Source of the DNA: Bacteroidota bacterium
GTDB taxonomy: Bacteria > Bacteroidota > Bacteroidia > Bacteroidales > CAJPTX01
Assembly (NCBI GenBank): GCA_002748015.1
Contig: PDRH01000101.1
Location: 1 to 6,137 of the forward strand
DNA length: 6,137 nucleotides
Direction: 5' to 3'
Shown here piece by piece: positions 1 to 5,550 of the stretch. Below the pieces are notes generated by a model that did no database searches, was not told the origin of the DNA, and saw nothing but the letters and a program-made list of their open reading frames with translations. Position 1 is the stretch's first letter; every line of letters starts with the position of its first letter. A program made the position numbers and the translations under genes.

Positions 1-39
1 TAGGGTCTACCCCCGCCAGCACGGCGGGAATAGACCCTA
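1..39. repeat. Long inverted repeat (hairpin) at left edge
   Basis: TAGGGTCTA (1-9) is the exact reverse complement of TAGACCCTA (31-39). Inside it CCCGCC (12-17) pairs with GGCGGG (23-28) around the five-base loop AGCAC, with a 2x2 mismatch (CC against AA) between the two stems. The result is a 15-bp interrupted hairpin, the strongest secondary structure in the window. On the minus strand it lies just downstream of the promoter-like hexamers of repeat copy 1, so it would sit at the 5' end of a transcript running off the left edge. No T run is visible, but the window ends here, so a terminator role cannot be excluded. Copy 2 has only the inner stem. Confidence 0.75.
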
Positions 40-52
40 CACTATGTATTAA

Positions 53-81
53 ATTGTCTAAACTACGGGGGGGGGGGTAAA
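53..81 (-). promoter_or_regulatory. Promoter-like hexamers flanking G/C tract, copy 1
   Basis: Read on the minus strand, TTTACC (81-76) is a 4/6 match to a sigma-70 -35 box. GACAAT (58-53) is a 4/6 match to a -10 box. The spacer is 17 bases and contains most of an 11-C run. It would drive a gene beyond the left edge. The individual matches are weak; the main support is that the same arrangement occurs in copy 2 with a better -10. A Bacteroidota-type TAnnTTTG element was looked for and is not well matched. Confidence 0.3.
67..77. repeat. Homopolymer tract, 11 G
   Basis: Eleven consecutive G on the plus strand (C on the minus strand). Tracts of this length are prone to slipped-strand mispairing. 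The equivalent tract in copy 2 has nine G. It lies in the spacer of a promoter-like pair rather than in a coding region. Confidence 0.9.
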
Positions 82-176
82 TCTAGCGTATGGAATATTC
101 AGGAATAGCATAACGCCATTCCTAGCCTCTCCCATGGTAGAAAACGCACGTTCCCCTTTCATGCCGCTAAAATAGC

Positions 177-200
177 AAAAAGGGGGACAAGCATCCCCCT
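177..200 (-). terminator. Intrinsic terminator of the mod-res operon
   Basis: On the minus strand AGGGGGA (200-194) pairs perfectly with TCCCCCT (187-181) around the six-base loop TGCTTG. TTTT (180-177), GC and then ATTTT follow directly. The hairpin begins 36 bases after the res stop codon. A GC-rich 7-bp stem running straight into a T run is the textbook rho-independent arrangement. On the plus strand no T run follows, so it should work only for the minus strand. Confidence 0.85.
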
Positions 201-236
201 ACCCTATCGCCAAGGCAAGTATCCACCACCTCAACC

Positions 237-3200
237 CTAGGCCAGCAGCTCCCGCAGGGCCTCATAGCTGTCCACCACGTCGTACCTTACCCCCTTGCTC
301 AGCTTCTCGAAGAACTGGCGGGCACATTTTATCTTCCCATCCTCTACCCTCCTCAAATCCAGAGACGACATGCTCCCCTTGGTCTCAGCCACGAAGTAGA
401 TATGCCTCACCGCCCCCTCCTCGAAGGCGATGGCCCAATCAGGCGAATAGTCCCCCAGCGGAGTGGGTATATGGAAACCCCGGGGCAGCTTGGCGTAGGC
501 CACCACCTCGCTGGCAGCATCCAACTCCTGGGCAAACTGCCGCTCTACATCGCTATCCCAGAATACGTAGTCCGTTATGCTCTTCTTCCCCCTAATCGCC
601 CTGCTGTCCGCAGCATGCTCCCCATCGGTGAATATGCTGCTCTCGTAGGTCTCATTGAGCAGATTGTAGGTAATGTGATCCACGATGAGGGTAGCACGCT
701 GCTCGGTTATAATCCGGCGAGCCTCCCTGAAGAAGTACTCGGGGTTCTGCGCATACATGGCGAACTTATCCCTACGTATCCCCATGAGGATGCGAGCCAC
801 GGTCCTACGGCAGGAGAAGGTGGGGCGCGCGATTTCCCCCAGTAGGTCGTAGCGAACCCCGCCTACGGGAAGCCCCACCAGCTTCTCCGGCCTACCCTTC
901 TCCTTCAGGGCCATCATCCCCTTGCTGTGCATCTCCTCCTGGCTAAGGATGGCTTTCTGCTCCCCGCGTTCCACCCGATACTCCATGGTGGGCACACGCA
1001 GCTCCCTGTCTATGGCCTCTATGCATTTTGCTATCAGCTCCTCGCTATCGAACTCCACCCTATACCCCTGGCGCTGGTGTATGCGCTCCCACAGCGCCTG
1101 GAACTCCTTCTTCTCGAAGTTCGCATTGAGCTTATTCTCCACCTCCGGCTTGGCCGCATTCTCCACGAGCTCCTCGGGCCTCACCCCGCTAAATATCCGC
1201 TCTATACGCTCGTAGACCGCTTCGCTTACCGCCTCTGGCAAACCCTCCAACGGGGTAAGATGCCCCTCCCGGCGGTCGGCATGATATTTGTCCGTCGGAT
1301 CACCACCCTTATCGATATACCCATTATCAAATAGCTCGAGGTGCAGTCTATTCGCCTCCTCTTCAGATATACGATACGGCTCCCCACCCTTTATGGGAAC
1401 GACCATATCCCTGAACACCTTTACGCTCAATGCCTTCGGTCGGCTATACAGGTTCTCCTCCAGCTCCTTCTGCAAACCCTTGGCGAAGTCGGCGTACGAC
1501 TCCGACGCCACCACCGTCAGACGATTAAGCGCATGCACCCCCTCCCTGCCCAGCGCCGAGCTATCGAGCCGCCTGCCCTTGGCATCCACGCACAGGCGAA
1601 GGCCACGCCCCACCTCCTGGCGTCGCCGCGTGGCGCTCTGCGACTGGTGGAAGGAGCATATCTGGAAGACATTCGGGTTGTCCCAGCCCTCCCGCAGGGC
1701 AGAGTGCGAGAAGATGAAGCGAACGGGCTCCTCAAGGCTAAGCAATCGCTCCTTATCCCGGAGGATGAGGTCGTACGCGCTGACATCATCACTACCCCCC
1801 TCCTTCTTCTTCTCCTGGCTATCTATGGCCCGCCCCTTCCTATCCACCGAGAAGTAGCCCGCATGTATGGCAACCGTCTCATCCCGCGCTAGATACTCCC
1901 TATAGGCGGAATCCATCGCTAGCGACTCGAGCTTCTCGCTGCGAGCCACCTCATACTCCTCCACGAATATCTCCCCGTAGCACCCCAGCCGCTCCTGCCC
2001 CGCCGCATCGTACTTGCGGTAGTTCTCCACCCGGTCCAGGAAGAAAAGTGATAGGCACTTCACCCCCCGCAGGAACAGCGCCTCCTCCTTGCGGAAATGC
2101 GCATCAATGGTCTCCCTTATCTGTATACGCGCCCTATGCTCAGCGGAGAAATCCCCCCGGGTCTCCTTGAGCCGCAGGATCTTCCCATTGGTGAACTCCA
2201 CGCCGCTACGCTCCGGCAGCTCTGGGTCGTCCGATATGCTCTTAATGACGTAGCCCTTGTAGGCCATCAGCTCGCCAGATTTATCGTATAGATCAGCACC
2301 TGCGCTAAGGTTTCTGATCCGTCTGCGTATGCCACCTTTCTCCCGCACATCCATCTCCAGCCGTGCGACGGGGTTCCCGGTTGACAGCTTTATCCCTGCA
2401 AGGCGTAGGTACGCACTCGTCCCCTGGATATTCTTCAGATCCAAGCCCACCACCTCTATGCGCTTGACCAGGCGCTCGTTGTAGGCATCCAGGGCATCCA
2501 GCACGTAGACGAGGTTGTGCGTATCCCGATGCGTCGCTGAGTAGCTCAGCGTGAACAGGGGGTTAAAGGCCTTCATGGCCTCCTGCGTCTTCCGCCCCCC
2601 CATCTTCTGCGGCTCATCCAGTATCAGAATGGGGCGCATGGCGGCTATCACATCTATGGGGCGACGCGAGCCAAAGGTATCCTGCTCCGAGTGTATGATG
2701 CGAGAGGCATTAGTCCGCCCCCGCTTCTGCACATCGCTGTTGAAGGCCTGCATGTTGATTATCATCACGCTCGGCTCGCTCGCCCTGGCGAACCCATCCA
2801 CCTTCTGCAGGCTCTTGCTGTCGTAGACAAAGTACCGCAGCTTCTTCCTGAAAGAGCCACGGAAATGCTCCTCCGTCATACTCAGGCTCTTCCTCACCCC
2901 CTCGCGAATCGCCACGCTCGGCACCACGATGATGAACTTGCACCATCCGTACTTCTCATGCAGCTCCAGGATGGTCCGCGTATAGACGTAGGTCTTCCCC
3001 GTACCCGTCTCCATCTCCACGTCCAGCTGGCAGGCCCCCAGCTCGCTATGCAAACGCTCAGAGCGTGCGATATGGCCTTCCCCCTGCACCTTCTGTATAT
3101 TCTCCCGGAGCTGGCTGGCCACCTCCGGTACTATCTCCGCATTGCGTACCCCCTCAAACTCATCCTCCAATCCTAGGCCCCCCTGCACGCCGGAAGCCAC

Positions 3201-3302
3201 CTGGTACTGCATACCCTCCGCCCTCGGTTGCCCATCGAACACGCGCACCACGCTATCCACCGCCGCCAGCTGATACGGCTGCTCCTCAAAATGTAGCTTC
3301 AT
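237..3302 (-). CDS. res: Type III restriction enzyme, Res subunit (helicase/endonuclease)
   Basis: The 1021-residue product is the restriction subunit of a Type III system. Family members bind the Mod subunit, use ATP for long-range communication along DNA, and cut unmodified DNA some 25 bp from the site. The SF2 motifs are in order: Q-like PYQ at 9-11; Walker A ETGTGKT at 98-104; motif II DEPQ at 229-232; motif III SAT at 255-257; motif V around HSALREGWDNPN (533-544); motif VI around RRQEVGRGLRL (560-570). The C-terminal nuclease is of PD-(D/E)xK type, with D955 in YSPDW and E973/K975 in AETKG. The length is normal for the family and all key residues are present, so the protein looks intact. 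The ATG lies 11 bases after the mod stop, with only a weak GGG-type ribosome site close to the start, so translation is probably coupled to mod. A strong terminator follows the gene. Confidence 0.96.
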   Translation of the reverse strand: MKLHFEEQPYQLAAVDSVVRVFDGQPRAEGMQYQVASGVQGGLGLEDEFEGVRNAEIVPEVASQLRENIQKVQGEGHIARSERLHSELGACQLDVEMETGTGKTYVYTRTILELHEKYGWCKFIIVVPSVAIREGVRKSLSMTEEHFRGSFRKKLRYFVYDSKSLQKVDGFARASEPSVMIINMQAFNSDVQKRGRTNASRIIHSEQDTFGSRRPIDVIAAMRPILILDEPQKMGGRKTQEAMKAFNPLFTLSYSATHRDTHNLVYVLDALDAYNERLVKRIEVVGLDLKNIQGTSAYLRLAGIKLSTGNPVARLEMDVREKGGIRRRIRNLSAGADLYDKSGELMAYKGYVIKSISDDPELPERSGVEFTNGKILRLKETRGDFSAEHRARIQIRETIDAHFRKEEALFLRGVKCLSLFFLDRVENYRKYDAAGQERLGCYGEIFVEEYEVARSEKLESLAMDSAYREYLARDETVAIHAGYFSVDRKGRAIDSQEKKKEGGSDDVSAYDLILRDKERLLSLEEPVRFIFSHSALREGWDNPNVFQICSFHQSQSATRRRQEVGRGLRLCVDAKGRRLDSSALGREGVHALNRLTVVASESYADFAKGLQKELEENLYSRPKALSVKVFRDMVVPIKGGEPYRISEEEANRLHLELFDNGYIDKGGDPTDKYHADRREGHLTPLEGLPEAVSEAVYERIERIFSGVRPEELVENAAKPEVENKLNANFEKKEFQALWERIHQRQGYRVEFDSEELIAKCIEAIDRELRVPTMEYRVERGEQKAILSQEEMHSKGMMALKEKGRPEKLVGLPVGGVRYDLLGEIARPTFSCRRTVARILMGIRRDKFAMYAQNPEYFFREARRIITEQRATLIVDHITYNLLNETYESSIFTDGEHAADSRAIRGKKSITDYVFWDSDVERQFAQELDAASEVVAYAKLPRGFHIPTPLGDYSPDWAIAFEEGAVRHIYFVAETKGSMSSLDLRRVEDGKIKCARQFFEKLSKGVRYDVVDSYEALRELLA

Positions 3303-3313
3303 CGCCCTAAGGA

Positions 3314-5215
3314 TTATAGAATTCGCAGTACGGTACGGCTCGATCTATCCTTCAGGATAGCCCGGCAGTTGATTAGATCCCTATCATGCGTACCATCCTG
3401 ACCGCTCCTATCTCGCACCACGGCGTAGCCGGGCTGCAGCTCCACCATCTTCTCCAGCGCCTCATCCCCCAGCCGCCCATCGAAGCATGCGACAAGCAGG
3501 GCCACACCCACATTGAACAGGGTATTCCCCCCCACCTCCAGCCGCTCTATCCGCTCGTCCAGCGGTATGCCCAGCTCTAGCATGGCCTGAAATAGCAGGT
3601 CCTCATCCGTGCGCCCCGGCACGACGGTATCCACTAGGTCCAGCAGGCTCTTCCCCTGTTCTGAGGGCCTGTAGTACGCCTCCTGCATATTGCTGCTATC
3701 GAGCTTGAGGACGCGGAATCCAACATCCACCTGCTTGCCGGGATACTCCTCAAGCACCTTCACCCCCGCGCGGCGTATGCGCTCCTTACCGATCTCGCAG
3801 ATGTTCGGGTAGCCCGCCCTGAAGGCCTCGCTCGTTTCATCCGTAGCCTCGGGGATCTGCACCATGATGTAGCGCCTATCGCCCCCATCCGCCGCATTCA
3901 GCTCCATAACGGCGTGGGCCGTGGTCGCAGAGCCCGAGAAGAAGTCCAGGATGATGTCGCCATTACTGGTAGTAAAATTGGAAAGGTAGCTAACCAGAGA
4001 CACGGGTTTAGGGTACGACATGATATTGGACCCAAAGAGCGATTTGACCTCTTTCGCCGCATCTTCATTCGTTCCGACTCCGCACTCCGGCTTCGATATG
4101 ATATCTGACGGAATCTTTACGCGTTCGCCCAGACGCTCGTACCTAATGGCAAACCTATCGGTCTTGATGACAAACGTAGTACCCTTCGCTATCTCGGCAT
4201 CAACCGTTTCCTGAGTCCATTTGAACGGGCCTTCCAGGGTTATATCTTCAGATGCATAGCCACCCGAAATCTCTATCACATCATGTAGAAAGACCCGGTC
4301 ATATTGTCCGGATAAATACCTACCCTCAAATCGAAAGCGCACGCTTTCCTTAGGAAATACAATGGAGCGCACGGCATTCCCGCTATTGAGCAGAGGCATA
4401 TCGCCCCCCTCAGCTACCCCACCATTGTACTTATTGGAGTTTCTACTCTTTTCATAGCAGAGTACAAACTCATACTTTGTCCTGACCTTAGCGGATAGTG
4501 CTGGCGGGGTGGAGGTCTTATTCCACTTGTAGATAGCAACAAAATTCCCCTCCCCGAACACCTCATCGCACAGCTTGCGCAGGTTGGTAACCTCGTTGTC
4601 GTCTATGGATATGAATATCACCCCATCCTCCCGCAGCAGGCTGTGCGCCAGGTATAGGCGGGGGTACATCATGTTCAGCCAATCCGTGTGGAAACGCCCA
4701 TTGCTCTTCTCATTGGTCCGGAGGCAGTTCCACTCCTCATCCCGTAGCCCCGAGGTCGCCTCGAACTCCTCCCGCCCCATCCGATAGTCATCGCGGTACA
4801 CGAAATCATGCCCCGTATTGTATGGCGGGTCGATGTATATCATCTTCACCCTCCCCAGGTAGGTCTCCTGTAGGCACTTCAGCACCTCCAGGTTGTCGCC
4901 CTCTATGTAGAGGTTCTTCGTAGCGTCGAAGTCCACGCTCTCCCCCCGGCAGGGGCGCAGCGTCCTACGTATGGGCTGGCCGATGAGCGAAAACGCCCTA
5001 TGCTTGTCCGGCCAGGTGAAGCGGTAGCGCATCCTATCCCCGTTCGCAAGGTCAGGAGCAAGGATAGCCCGCAGCCGCTCAAAATCCACCTTCAGCTCCG
5101 TGCGCCCCTCAGCATCCCGGCTCTCCACCACGCAGCTTGGAAAGAGATCCCGTATCTTCTCTATATTGCTCTGCACGCCGTCCATCGTCTCCATGCGTAG
5201 CCTGTCCCTATCCAT
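3314..5215 (-). CDS. mod: Type III DNA adenine methyltransferase, Mod subunit
   Basis: The 633-residue product is a beta-class N6-adenine methyltransferase. It should transfer a methyl group from S-adenosylmethionine to an adenine on one strand of a short asymmetric site, and supply target recognition to the Mod-Res complex. Catalytic motif IV DPPYNTG is at 129-135. The SAM-binding motif DFFSGSATTAHAV (424-436) comes after it, which is the beta-class order. The conserved block ETSEAFRAGYPNICEIGKER (460-479) is typical of Type III Mod proteins. The region between the motifs, about residues 225-395, should hold the target recognition domain; its DNA is visibly more AT-rich than the flanks. The ATG at 5215 is the first after an in-frame TAA, but its purine-rich AAGAAGGG sits only 1-2 bases upstream, which is unusually close. 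Met8 (AGG six bases upstream) and Met11 are alternative starts. No simple repeat is seen inside the gene. The modified site cannot be predicted. Confidence 0.96.
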   Translation of the reverse strand: MDRDRLRMETMDGVQSNIEKIRDLFPSCVVESRDAEGRTELKVDFERLRAILAPDLANGDRMRYRFTWPDKHRAFSLIGQPIRRTLRPCRGESVDFDATKNLYIEGDNLEVLKCLQETYLGRVKMIYIDPPYNTGHDFVYRDDYRMGREEFEATSGLRDEEWNCLRTNEKSNGRFHTDWLNMMYPRLYLAHSLLREDGVIFISIDDNEVTNLRKLCDEVFGEGNFVAIYKWNKTSTPPALSAKVRTKYEFVLCYEKSRNSNKYNGGVAEGGDMPLLNSGNAVRSIVFPKESVRFRFEGRYLSGQYDRVFLHDVIEISGGYASEDITLEGPFKWTQETVDAEIAKGTTFVIKTDRFAIRYERLGERVKIPSDIISKPECGVGTNEDAAKEVKSLFGSNIMSYPKPVSLVSYLSNFTTSNGDIILDFFSGSATTAHAVMELNAADGGDRRYIMVQIPEATDETSEAFRAGYPNICEIGKERIRRAGVKVLEEYPGKQVDVGFRVLKLDSSNMQEAYYRPSEQGKSLLDLVDTVVPGRTDEDLLFQAMLELGIPLDERIERLEVGGNTLFNVGVALLVACFDGRLGDEALEKMVELQPGYAVVRDRSGQDGTHDRDLINCRAILKDRSSRTVLRIL

Positions 5216-5267
5216 TCCCTTCTTGCATTTTTAGCGCTTGCACCCTCCTACACACCCCATCCATCAT
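5208..5267 (-). CDS. Possible 19-residue leader peptide overlapping mod
   Basis: A short open frame encodes MMDGVCRRVQALKMQEGNG. GGAG lies four bases before the first ATG and seven before the second, which is better ribosome-site spacing than mod itself has. Its TAG overlaps the first eight bases of mod in another frame, an arrangement that would suit translational coupling. The frame stays open upstream to a TGA near 5458 without an earlier ATG, so it could also be the remnant of a longer frame or chance. No homology is recognised. The call is speculative. Confidence 0.2.
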   Translation of the reverse strand: MMDGVCRRVQALKMQEGNG

Positions 5268-5303
5268 TAGGCTCCACACATCTTTCTGGCTACTGAGGTA
5301 CGC

Positions 5304-5338
5304 AAAAAAGCCGCCCCGGTGCACAGCACCAGTACGGC
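5304..5338 (-). terminator. Terminator- or attenuator-like hairpin upstream of mod
   Basis: On the minus strand GCCG (5338-5335) pairs with CGGC (5313-5310), and inside it GGTGC (5330-5326) pairs with GCACC (5322-5318) around the loop TGT, with a 4x4 internal loop between. Six T (5309-5304) follow at once. The shape is that of a rho-independent terminator, but the stem is interrupted. It could end the HNH transcript, or act as an attenuator in the mod leader if the promoter lies in repeat copy 2. Confidence 0.45.
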
Positions 5339-5411
5339 CAACAGGGCTACAAAGCGCAAGAAGCCCACCCCTGCGACCACCGCAGGAATAGACCTCTACA
5401 CTGTGTATTAA

Positions 5412-5439
5412 ATTATCTAAACCTCTGGGGGGGGGTAAA
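5412..5439 (-). promoter_or_regulatory. Promoter-like hexamers flanking G/C tract, candidate mod promoter
   Basis: Read on the minus strand, TTTACC (5439-5434) resembles a -35 box (4/6) and GATAAT (5417-5412) a -10 box (5/6). The 16-base spacer contains seven of the nine C. Gain or loss of one base would shift spacing across the 16-18 range favoured by sigma-70 enzymes. The AT-rich TTTAAT just downstream, conserved in both copies, is an alternative -10 but lacks a matching -35. This is the best promoter candidate seen upstream of mod-res; a host with a different sigma consensus would weaken the call. Confidence 0.4.
5427..5435. repeat. Homopolymer tract, 9 G
   Basis: Nine consecutive G on the plus strand, at the place equivalent to the 11-G tract of copy 1 and directly before the conserved TAAATCTA. 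The difference in length between copies is consistent with slippage, though it could equally reflect ordinary divergence. Confidence 0.9.
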
Positions 5440-5550
5440 TCTATCGCACAGAATATTCAGGGATTGCATAACGCCAATCCTCCCAGCTTGCGGTGCAAAA
5501 GCCGTACGTAGACTTACCATGCCGCTAAGGTAAGCAATACTACAGGATTA

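Larger units (their letters stand above)
12..170 (-). repeat. Structured direct repeat, copy 1
   Basis: This stretch aligns with 5370-5528 at a constant offset of 5358 bases, apart from small compensating indels near the G tract. The core from 78 to 123 matches at about 39 of 46 positions, including the palindrome GAATATTC (93-100). Shared parts in plus-strand order are: a 6-bp GC-rich hairpin (12-28); TATTAAATT followed by CTAAAC; a G tract; TAAATCTA; the palindrome; a hairpin with arms AGGAAT (101-106) and ATTCCT (118-123) around GCATAACGCC; and ATGCCGCTAA (161-170). It begins 66 bases beyond the res stop and just past the terminator. No transposase and no clear terminal inverted repeats are seen. 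The strand given is that of the neighbouring genes. Confidence 0.8.
5370..5528 (-). repeat. Structured direct repeat, copy 2
   Basis: This is the partner of 12-170, in the same orientation and of the same length. It begins 22 bases after the HNH stop codon and ends about 155 bases before mod. The GC-rich hairpin is CCTGCG (5370-5375) with CGCAGG (5381-5386) around ACCAC; copy 1 has CCCGCC/GGCGGG around AGCAC, so two base pairs changed on both arms. The second hairpin is GGATT (5461-5465) with AATCC (5476-5480) around GCATAACGCC, a loop identical to copy 1. The palindrome GAATATTC is at 5451-5458. The end ATGCCGCTAA (5519-5528) is the loop of a third hairpin, CTTACC/GGTAAG, which copy 1 does not share in the same form. 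Confidence 0.8.
5216..5550 (-). other. Leader/intergenic region between the HNH gene and mod
   Basis: There are 335 bases without a secure gene. In the direction of transcription it holds: a hairpin CTTACC/GGTAAG (5513-5534) with loop ATGCCGCTAA and no T run; structured repeat copy 2; promoter-like hexamers around a nine-base homopolymer; a GC-rich hairpin (5370-5386); a terminator-like hairpin with six T (5304-5338); and the possible leader peptide. If transcription starts at the repeat promoter, the mod leader would be roughly 190 bases, long enough for regulation by attenuation. No convincing promoter is seen between the terminator-like hairpin and mod. Confidence 0.6.

Noticed and set aside
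67..77. G tract as a G-quadruplex
   Set aside because: There is one uninterrupted run without further nearby runs of three or more G on the same strand to complete four tracts with loops, so an ordinary quadruplex motif is absent.
12..170. Repeat as an integron attC site, with mod-res as a cassette
   Set aside because: The bracketing repeats with conserved loops and changing stems invite this idea, but no R'/R'' core of the GTTRRRY/RYYYAAC type was found, the repeat forms several short hairpins rather than one long one, and no integrase is present.
402..1892. Several long open frames on the plus strand opposite res
   Set aside because: They lie wholly inside res in antisense, overlap each other, have low-complexity basic or leucine-rich products and show no recognisable motif. 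The Res protein has all its family motifs.
3314..5215. Slippage tract inside mod
   Set aside because: The longest homopolymers seen in the gene are about six bases and no tandem short repeat is present, so classic coding-region phase variation is not supported.
5370..5528. Repeat as a MITE or insertion-sequence end
   Set aside because: No terminal inverted repeats, no target duplication and no transposase are visible. A non-autonomous element cannot be ruled out without more copies.
12..5528. CRISPR array or tRNA genes in the non-coding stretches
   Set aside because: There are only two repeat copies 5.4 kb apart with no spacer periodicity, and no cloverleaf-like sequence was seen.
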